Positions 56,201 through 64,000 of a stretch of 64,000 nucleotides of DNA are shown one piece after another. Source of the stretch: Phlyctochytrium arcticum (lineage: Eukaryota > Chytridiomycota > Chytridiomycetes > Chytridiales > Chytridiaceae); the NCBI GenBank assembly GCA_025602905.1, contig JAHLKI010000040.1, forward strand, positions 62,001 to 126,000. Reading direction: 5' to 3'. Under the pieces are notes generated by a model, which was not told where the DNA came from, made no database searches, and worked only from the letters and a program-made list of their open reading frames with translations. Each line of letters opens with the position of its first letter. Position 1 is the first letter of the stretch. Both the position numbers and the translations under genes were made by a program.

Positions 56201-57970
56201 GGATTTGACTCCGGAAAGCACTCATCGAGATTTCCGACTGTGGCTGACATCGTATCCAAGTGACAAGTTTCCTGTGACTTTACTGCAAAACGGTGTGAAG
56301 ATGACGAACGAACCCCCTGCAGGGTTACGCGCCAATCTTCATAAATCCTACATGAGTGACCCTCTGAATGACAAGACATTTTATGAAGGGTCAAAGCAGC
56401 AGAACGCCTTTGAGAGAATGCTACTGGGACTATGTTTTTTTCACGCCATGGTGCAAGAAAGGCGGCAATTCGGCCCAATAGGATGGAATATTCCATACGA
56501 GGTAAGCCGAAGCTTGATTTTACTTGTGAGAGCGGAGCCCTGACGTCAAACTCCTAGTTTAATGACACCGATTTGAGGATATCTGCTAGGCAGCTGCGAA
56601 ATTTTTTAAGCGAGTATGATGATATACCGTACGACGCCCTCGCGTACCTGACCGGTAAGTCCTGCGGTCAAAATTAAAGTGTTTCTCTATTGACAGTCTC
56701 TTGCAGGTCAATGCAATTATGGGGGTCGAGTCACCGATGATAAAGATCGGCGCTGTTTGATGAGCCTTCTGGAAATCGTATACAACCCCCAGATCCAAAA
56801 ATCCAATTACGCCTTTTCGCCTAGCGGTACCTACCACGTTCCAGACAACTCGTCCCATGCGGGTGTATTGGCCTACATCAAAAATCTTCCATTGGAAACT
56901 CGGCCAGAGGTTTTCCATCTCCACGAAAATGCCGATATCACGAAAAGTCAGCTCGACACAGAAAATTTTTTCCGAGCAATTATGTTGACTCAAGGCCAAA
57001 CATCTTCAGGCGGCTCGCGCTCTACTGAGCAGATTGTGTCAGAGGTGGCAGCGGACATGCTTTCCAGATTACCCGAAGCTGTCGACATGCACCAAGTTCA
57101 GACAAAGTATCCAGTCAGTTACACGGAGAGCATGAACACAGTTCTCCTGCAGGAAGTAATCCGATTTCGAACTCTGACTGAAGTGGTTCGGTTAAGCCTG
57201 ATCAACATTCAAAAAGCCGTCAAAGGTCTCGTCGTGATGTCATCGGATCTCGAGGATGTCTTACAAAGTATACTTATTGGCACAATACCCAAAATGTGGG
57301 CCGGCAAGTCGTACCCATCCATCAAACCCCTTGCGTCATATTTCGCCGACCTGCTCCAACGCCTGCAATTTTTCAGAAAGTGGATTGATGATGGCCCACC
57401 GATTGTGTTTTGGATTAGCGGCTTCTTTTTCACTCAAAGTTTCCTGACGGGCTGTCTGCAGAACTTCTCACGAAAGTACACAATTCCGATTGACCTGCTT
57501 GCTTTCGAGTATCTGGTCCAGACATCGCGGAGTGCTGGCGTCCGCCCTGAGGAGGGGGCTTATATTAACGGCATCTATTTGGAAGGGGCTCGCTGGGACA
57601 TTGAAGAGAACTCTATAGTTGAGTCTCATCCGAGAGTCCTATATGACGCCCTGCCCATAATATGGCTCAAACCTGGAGAAAGGAGTAAATTCGAAATGAA
57701 AAATTCATATGATTGCCCTGTTTATAAGACTAGCGCGCGCCGAGGGACGCTTTCTACCACAGGGTATGTTCACTTTTGGTCAAAATTCCTAATCATACTC
57801 TAACTCGGAGAAATAGGCATAGTACAAATTATGTCACATCCATGCGGCTGCCTACGAAGGTGGCTGAGGAACAATGGGTTCGACGAGGTACGTTGGATTG
57901 CGCGCATGTGCAAATGCCACTTGCTGACAGCTGAATAGGAGTGGCCGCCCTGCTGCAACTGAATGACTAA
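44243..57970 (+). CDS. DNAH7: Axonemal inner-arm dynein heavy chain, DNAH3/7/12 type
   Basis: Motor subunit of a single-headed inner dynein arm of the flagellum. Very many exons over 13.7 kb, beginning 44243-44293, 44352-44490, 44550-44775, 44828-44924, 44983-45186, 45245-45306, 45366-. N-terminal signature: [20 protein letters not shown]. The linker region ([33 protein letters not shown]) is DNAH7-like. P-loops: AAA1 GPAGTGKT (49087-49110), AAA2 GESYSGKT (50101-50124), AAA3 GPTGTGKS (51187-51210), AAA4 GVGGSGRQS (52546-52572). AAA4 carries an EF-hand-like loop [12 protein letters not shown] (52224-52259). The stalk coiled coils lie at about 53220-53560 and 53940-54230 around the microtubule-binding tip. 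The C-terminus is [12 protein letters not shown]. The intron after 45186 uses a GC donor. No disruption seen. Confidence 0.95.
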
Positions 57971-58072
57971 AAACTGAAATTTCTGTACATACATTGTAGC
58001 TATGTTATTCTGAAAATTACAAGGGGTCGTGCTAGATACAGCCTCATATATATATTTCTTCACATCTTATCT

Positions 58073-61000
58073 TTATGTATGAGGAGAGTTTTTCATTATT
58101 GCCGATGTTGCTTCCGAAATTCCAGAAGGGGTTTGAAGGGCTCGACGCTCCTTGCGCTCACGCTGAAGGCGCTTAATCATAGCTGGGTAATCAGTTCTCA
58201 TTTTTTCCCGGTAAGAAGCGCCTAGAAAAGGAAATCATGAAGACCAGACGTCTAAAAGGGTGCCCGTTCCTGCAAGTTGCTACCTTTGAATGTCACACTC
58301 TCATGCAATTCATTTTTTATTCGACTCGTCACGTCGGTGATCCGCGCTTCAGCGAAATGCAATCTACGCATTAGCTCTTCTCGTTCATCTGCTTCCTTTA
58401 AGCGGGCTTCGGATGATCCCTCGAAGCCCTTGCGGAAAAATCGCCTGGAAAGTGAAGCTGAGTATGTCGTACACGAGCAAAACAATTAATCAGCAACTCC
58501 TACTGGGGATCAGAAGCTGTTTGCTCAAAAATCTCGATTTCCTGTAAAACTTCTTCCCGGCGGAAAATATGTTCTGAAGCTGTCTTCCAGAGATTTATGG
58601 CCTTGGATACAGACAAGTCGGTAACATTAGGCAAGTTTCGTTCACTTACAACTTACCGTCTCAAGCTTCGGAGCGAAACGATGCCCGCCATATTTGATAG
58701 CCATATCCAGCTTTTGATCGGACGGCATCTTCAAGGCGGTCCACAGGGCCTCCAGCTCTTGCTGCATTTGCCGAATGTCAACTGAGTCGGGCCTTGCTGA
58801 TGACGCTCGTTGCTGCGAAGGAGACGCAGCGGCGTCCAGCTGAGAGTGCGCCTCACTATAGATTGTCACAAAACCTCCAGGATGGCATGAATTACTTTCA
58901 GGTACCTGTCCCTCGTCTCATTGGGTCTCGCCGACACCAAATTTCCATGATCGCCCGTCTGAGCATGGTTTAATTCTTCCATGAAATCCATGATCTTTGG
59001 GTTCCACTCCCCAGGTGTGTACGAAAGCATTTGTCTTCGCTGTTCCGCCCGCTCGCGTCGCTCATTTTCCACACGTTTCCGCTCCTCCTCTGCCTTAGCC
59101 GCAGCTTCTGCCTCTTCTTGGGCCTTTCTCAACGCTTCACTCCGCTCGTCTTCGTGATACAAAAGGTTAAACGCGAAGTCAGTCTTAAGTGTGGCGAGAT
59201 AGTCTAAGTAGTCCGGAAATGATATATCTGTTTGAGCGGCCTGCTTCTTGCGCCTTTCAACGTCGAATGGAATATATCCGCCGAAGTTATATTGGAAAGT
59301 TCCATCATATTTGGAAGAGAGAGTTTTCCGCATGGCAACTTTTCGGTTCCGTATATACTCGTCGGCCACAATAGACTGTCTACCAGTCTCTGTCGCGTCT
59401 CTAGTTTTCAGACGGATTCTCCCATGACCCGCAGATGATGGCAATGATGATAATTGTGGTGGTGTCACTACTACACTGGTAGACTTTTCGCGTTTTGCGT
59501 GATATAAAGGGCGAACTAGCGCGGGATCAATACGCCCACGCCATTGAAAACCTGGAGGACCATCTCCATCTAAAGGGGCTGCGGGGCATGCTGCGCTGTC
59601 GGAATCTTCAACTACGGACAATTATCAATCATCCGTGTTCAATACATTGAACAGGCATAGGAAAGAAATGTAGACTTACTTTCGTCCGGGTCCAAATGCG
59701 TCTTGTTCATCGTCTTCATTATTTCATCATAAAGTTCCTCAACCTCCTTGTAACGCGTAAGTTTCTCATCTAGTCATAAAATCGTCAAGAGTCGAGACTG
59801 ACAAAACGACTTGGTTAACTTGACGTACCTATACTATTTAACATGCTGTTGTCCATGTCGCTTCCAAATTCGCTTACAGCCGCAGCGGGTTCTGTGGCAA
59901 GGGTAATGAAACCCTTGGGAATACGGGATGAGACTTGCGATCCAAGTGGTTTCATTGCCTTCTGCGATCAGGAGTAAGCCAGAGTAGGTTGTTGATGCGT
60001 GAGCAGCATGAGACTTCCACTCACGTACATTTTGGTCACCGGAGCATAATTCAAATTCTTGGGAGGTTTTTGACTCAGGTGACGGAGATAGTGGCAATGG
60101 CTATAGAATGCGTCAAGCAATGCATGTTGTAGAGGTAAGCAAATCCCTACCACTTTGTCGCATAAATCATAATCGAAGTCAATTAGTTGTCTTTGGCGAT
60201 AGGAGCTTGGCGGCAAGTAGCGGTGCCGTGGTGGTGCAATCTAGAGTTTGTAAGCGCATCAACCGAGGTATGTATTTCCGAAGACACCTACAGTTTGCTC
60301 GACAGCAGTTCGGCGACGGTACACACACAATCCGGCGTGCATTTGCAAAAGAGGGTTATCACCTCTCATCAAATTGAGGGCTACGGTGTCTTTGAAATCA
60401 TCTGCAAGGCGCGAAAAGTCGTCTGCAATCGTAATGTCTTCGTCCGTAAGTGTATTCCATAACTGTGTCTTTCCAGCTTGGTGCTGCTGGATGGCAGAGT
60501 CAAAATCGTCCCGCGTTTCTGACTTTGTAGCGGTCGCAGATTTTCCCCTTGATTGAGTTCTTCTTCTGAAAGCTAAAACTGACGAGCGACGCTGCGATAC
60601 CGATAGAATCCTCTGTATTTCCGTCAGCTCCGCATCAGAATTTGCGTTTGAAGAGGATCGACGCATAGATCTTCGGATTAGCTCCGCCTCGTGCTTCTTC
60701 GAGATGACAGGCGCCTCAAGCTTTGGTGTTGGGTGAAACACATGCTCAAGCCCATCCCTGATCTAATTTTCATTAGTTATTTAACTAAAGCAGTTTCACG
60801 AGTAGAAAGGACCTCTTGTAGCTCCAAGCGAAGCGGATCACCAGGTCTGGTGATTCCCGAAGGATGTAATGTGTATCCCGAATGCGCCTCCGCAATGGCC
60901 TCTGTCAAGATTCTCTGCGTATCAATTCTACGCAAAAGATTTAACAATGTATGAGGGGTCTCAAGTTTGAGACTTACCTTCGGTAAAGCTCGCACTTGAA

Positions 61001-61899
61001 AAAGGTGGCCAGTCGTCCAATATTCATATCATTACCAAAAATATCAGCATTCTCCATCTCTTTAAATGGCCATTGTTACTTTGTGAGCCTTGATGATTCG
61101 CTCCTAGTACCTACTTTGCTTTTTCCGTCGACAGCATTCCAGTATTTCATTCCGAATTCCGCGAATTCGCTCAATAATAATTGAGATGACAAGTCTGTTC
61201 TTGTTCGGCAGCAGCCTGGTTGATATGAAATCGCAGACCTGATTATAACGGGCAGCGAGTTCAACGATAAAGATGTTGGCCTAATGCAGCCTTGAGTTTT
61301 GGAGCCGATGAAGATCAGATACGTGTGCCGACATACGTACAAAGCTTTGTCGGGCCTGCAGGTCCAGCCAAGGAAGCTCTTCGAGCTCTGCAACGACAGA
61401 CTTTAATTGGTCGTTCACTGTGTTACCAGAATTGTTCATTCCTCTAGTAGGCCCTAGCACACAACATCTGGTAAGGCATGTTGTACTCCAGCTTGCCGAT
61501 GCGCTACATAAAGCATACCAGTACTATCTCCCAGGTAAGCCGCTGTCTTAGATCGAGAAGGGAGACTTTTCTACAGTGTGGCGGGATCAGAAAGATCCGT
61601 ATTCCTTGAAGACAGCGACTCACCTCCACTGCGGCTAAAGGTTTCAATGTGAGCTGCTGGTAGCCAGAATGGGTTAGCATTTTCCAGAACTTTTTTCGAA
61701 GCATTCTTCTAGGTACGGCAACTCCAGCCGTGTCTAAACCGGTCGGGAAGGAGCTCTTCTCTTTACTCAGAGTGGAAAGCTGTTTACGCACGAATTCGCT
61801 GTGCTGAGCTCGTTCAGCTGCCTTCGCGAAGCATGCTGGAATTGTTTCTAGCTCTGCCGGAGTAAACTCCTTCATCAGGCTAGGTGTTGCGACTGCCAT
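58073..61899 (-). CDS. CCDC87: CCDC87 homologue
   Basis: Coiled-coil protein of the CCDC87 family, known from animal sperm and ciliated lineages. Start ATG 61899 (MAVATPSLMKEFTPAELETI), stop 58073-58075; many exons. The middle and C-terminal conserved blocks are clear: DYLDYLATLKTDFAFNLLYH near 59190, YTPGEWNPKIMDFMEELN near 58990, LEALWTALKMPSDQKLDMAI near 58720, then a REEVLQEIEIFEQTASDP helix, RFFRKG, and ESVTFKGASYREKMRTDYPA near 58250, each paralleling human CCDC87. The N-terminal half (60000-61900) is helical and less conserved (KEDDF-like charged helices; RRSMRRSSSNANSD). It lies tail to tail with the dynein gene, the stops being 103 bp apart. Internal exon borders were only partly traced. 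Molecular role unknown; probably axonemal. Confidence 0.85.
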
Positions 61900-62259
61900 G
61901 TCTACTAATTACTGAACTTCACACACTTTTTAGTAAATCTCAGGATTCGAATCTGGCCAGTTCAATGAGGTCTCCGCTCTTACGTCAGCTCATTAAACTA
62001 AATTGGTAAGTATGCCTTCTTTGACAGCTGTCATTTGGCTGTCATTTCTGTACGTGGCCCATTGCCCCCCAACGCCCGGACCATAAAGGAACAACCCAAG
62101 ACAAGCAAGAAGAGAGATGGCCAGGATCGATAATAGTGCAAATTAAACTACAAAACAACCAAGACATGTATAGCACAAAAGTCTGGTTCCTGACCGCGGC
62201 GGACATCCTACTCTGATTGAGGAACATGTGGAGGGCGCTCTCTACCTTCTCCACAAAGA

Positions 62260-62281
62260 GGGGGGGGGGGGGGGGGGGGGG
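62260..62281 (+). repeat. Homopolymer run of 22 G
   Basis: Twenty-two consecutive G, preceded by CCACAAAGA and followed by TGGAATCG. It could form a G-quadruplex, or its length may be a sequencing estimate. No coding frame spans it convincingly. Confidence 0.95.
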
Positions 62282-62635
62282 TGGAATCGAGAACCACTGC
62301 AAATTTGACCCTCAAAACCGAACTTGCTCCTTTCCATCGGACGTATCAACCACGTCTTTGGGGTATTTTGACCCATATACGAACACGTACCTCATAAATA
62401 TTGCGTATAGCTACGGGATAGGCCGTTTGTAGGATGAATTTCGCATAGCAAATTAAAAGAACCAATGTGCGTGTTCATCAATCTCAAAATGAGTAAGAAT
62501 CCACACGAATGGAAGACCGCTTGTGTCTTACTCACCCGGCTCTCCCATTAGTGGTCAAATAGACGAACAAATGTCTTTCGGGTCGAGTCGAAGCCATTCA
62601 CTGTTCAACGAGCGTCTGAGATAACTGACAGATTT

Positions 62636-62880
62636 TCTGTTGCTCAGCAAACAACCCAGCGTGGAGGACTTGTCGTCCTTGGTGTCGGAGGAACGTGATG
62701 TCGCCGACGAAGTGCTCTACATCTTTCCAATTCCTGTAACCCCCGCATCTTCGGAAGGCATCGAACATCTGGTGGGTGCAGATCCTATGGGTCTTCTCTC
62801 TTCCTACTTCCCCCTCTCGCGCCGCTTCGAATACCACAGCTCCCCTCAGTTCACCGCTTTGCCCCTCCGGAAATCTATGG
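62636..62880 (+). other. Doubtful open frame, possible exon
   Basis: A plus-strand frame of about 80 codons (KQPSVEDLSSLVSEERDVAD; GLLSSYFPLSRRFEYHSSP) ends at a plausible donor (ATG|GTAAAA at 62879). Amino-acid composition and third-base usage look coding-like, but there is no ATG and no upstream exon that I can join. An overlapping minus-strand frame (62897-62598) also lacks an ATG. Treat as unproven. Confidence 0.22.
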
Positions 62881-63575
62881 TAAAATCCCGCGTTCACATC
62901 AACACAAAAATCGTTTCATACTCACGTCGTGTGCATCAGTAGACCGCAGGCCTACAAAGAGGAGATGAAATCCGAACTTAGGGGGCGGGTTTTCAGGAAT
63001 GAGGTTTCGGAACGACTTTCTGCTACACGTCCTACCCGAAGGACAATGGAATCGGGGAGCAGGGCGTTCCGAAAGGATAGGATCCGCCTGAAGGGGCAAT
63101 TCAGGGGGAGCTGTCCACGGACTGTTAGGTGGTCTTTTTTCATTCTTTTTTGATAAAAGTGCTGTAGATTGCGCCAACCCAAGTTGTTTTTAACAATCCC
63201 ATTGTACACACCGGTACTGGAGCCGTGACCTTCTCAGTACCTGCAACATGACCAAGATTTTTCGATGCCTGCTGGCTAGCGATGGGCACCCGGGATTGTT
63301 CTGCCGGTCGGTGCAAGCGACGCTGAGGCGACTCCAGGTCGGGACAAGATAGTTTAGACTTTTTGCGGAGGCATGACGCGTTCTCGTGGTTGTGCTGGGA
63401 AGTTCAGAGCAACTGTAGGTTAGGCTGGCTTGAATACATATATATCGATCTATGTTGGCGGCTGAATATACTACTGTAAATTACTATATAATAGAATGCT
63501 TGTGCCGGCTGGTTCTATCTGCGAACCCAAGCACCGAGCCCCGTATTTCAGAGGTCCAAAATTGGTGGGAATTAT

Positions 63576-64000
63576 TCAGACGCCTCTGAAATTCTTGTGT
63601 AACGGCTTTAAGCGGGCTGTTCTCGAAAGTCCAAGCCGAAGCGGCACAGAATTTATACAACTTGCTGCTGATGGCACACTCTTATTCATGGGATTGTCTA
63701 CCTGCGGGTTGACCGGTTTGTATGCGGTATGAACCGCGGAGCTTTTTGGGTTTCGTGAGTTGTTGAAGTTGATAGCATGAGCGCTTTTATGCTCATCCTG
63801 CTTCGAGCGCTCCTTCCCGCTCTTTATCGTGCTGTTCTCCTTCTTTTGCACGAGTGGGGTACACGAAGTCGAAGGTTCATGTGAACTTGCCAATGGCGCT
63901 TCGTGGTGTACAATCGTTGTGTCGCTTTCCTTTTTGAAGGGTTCAACCAAAATTGAGGGCACGCGTTCTTCGGCTACATCTGATGATCCTTTTTGCAGTG
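63576..64000 (-). CDS. 3' end of an unrecognised, disordered protein
   Basis: Minus-strand frame open from the window edge to a stop at 63576, about 141 codons, 5' partial. It is rich in Lys, Ser, Asn and Pro (VQKKENSTIKSGKERSKQDE; FNNSRNPKSSAVHTAYKP) with no hydrophobic stretch and no recognisable domain, so it is probably a disordered C-terminal tail. A shorter plus-strand ATG frame (63496-63732) overlaps it and is judged a shadow. The protein cannot be named from this part. Confidence 0.5.
   Translation of the reverse strand, partial: LQKGSSDVAEERVPSILVEPFKKESDTTIVHHEAPLASSHEPSTSCTPLVQKKENSTIKSGKERSKQDEHKSAHAINFNNSRNPKSSAVHTAYKPVNPQVDNPMNKSVPSAASCINSVPLRLGLSRTARLKPLHKNFRGV

Larger units (their letters stand above)
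61900..63575. other. Mostly non-coding 1.7-kb stretch
   Basis: Holds the CCDC87 promoter, a run of 22 G (62260-62281) and one doubtful open frame (62636-62880). From 62940 to 63575 I see only short frames on both strands and AT-rich spacer; no repeat, tRNA or splice-supported gene. Confidence 0.5.

Noticed and set aside
62598..62897. 99-codon minus-strand frame
   Set aside because: No ATG at its beginning and it overlaps an equally weak plus-strand frame; neither can be joined to other exons.

Overview
The window is nuclear DNA of a eukaryote with short introns (mostly about 45-75 nt, GT-AG plus a few GC-AG) and densely packed genes on both strands. The gene set points to an opisthokont with motile flagella, most likely a zoosporic (chytrid-like) fungus. 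Fungal-type housekeeping genes (a Rvs161/Hob3 BAR protein, Ipi3, a triple-START lipid-transfer protein) sit beside genes that non-flagellated fungi lack: an axonemal inner-arm dynein heavy chain, CC2D2A of the ciliary transition zone, CCDC87 and a vasohibin-type tubulin carboxypeptidase. The organism assignment is inference.

Layout from left to right. 1-5.1 kb: the 3' end of JMJD6, an unrecognised minus-strand gene, and alanyl-tRNA synthetase with a likely second, mitochondrial start. 5.7-10.2 kb: a TraB-like protein and DNA topoisomerase I (12 exons). 10.3-14.1 kb, minus strand: a UFD1 / zinc finger / AZUL-like / UBA-like protein and two unrecognised genes. 14.1-18.0 kb: MICU1 (mitochondrial calcium gatekeeper), a tiny membrane protein, a small acidic protein and a BIN3/Hob3 BAR protein. 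18.3-26.4 kb: CC2D2A, divergent from a vasohibin across a 266-bp intergenic region that holds a 12-bp palindrome. 26.4-29.2 kb: gene-poor DNA with two families of degenerate repeats and a tRNA-like fragment. 29.2-36.1 kb: a triple-START membrane protein whose start codon is probably split by an intron, then a single-pass LEA/NDR1-like membrane protein. 36.4-41.6 kb: an SR-rich SCI1-like protein, a PWWP plus LEDGF-type IBD chromatin protein and Ipi3/WDR18. 41.6-44.2 kb: gene-poor, with a pyrimidine-rich tandem repeat of about 198 bp. 44.2-61.9 kb: the inner-arm dynein heavy chain and, tail to tail with it, CCDC87. 61.9-64 kb: mostly non-coding, with a run of 22 G, and the 3' end of a further minus-strand gene.

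How the genes relate: four products act on the cilium or on microtubules (CC2D2A, vasohibin, dynein heavy chain, CCDC87), two of them from one divergent promoter region. The remaining genes serve translation, ribosome assembly, DNA topology, chromatin, lipid transfer, endocytosis and mitochondrial calcium, with no operon-like logic. I found no CRISPR array, bacterial insertion sequence or intact transposon. Exon borders were read by eye from splice consensus and reading-frame continuity. Where I give all exons, the summed length was checked to be a multiple of three.
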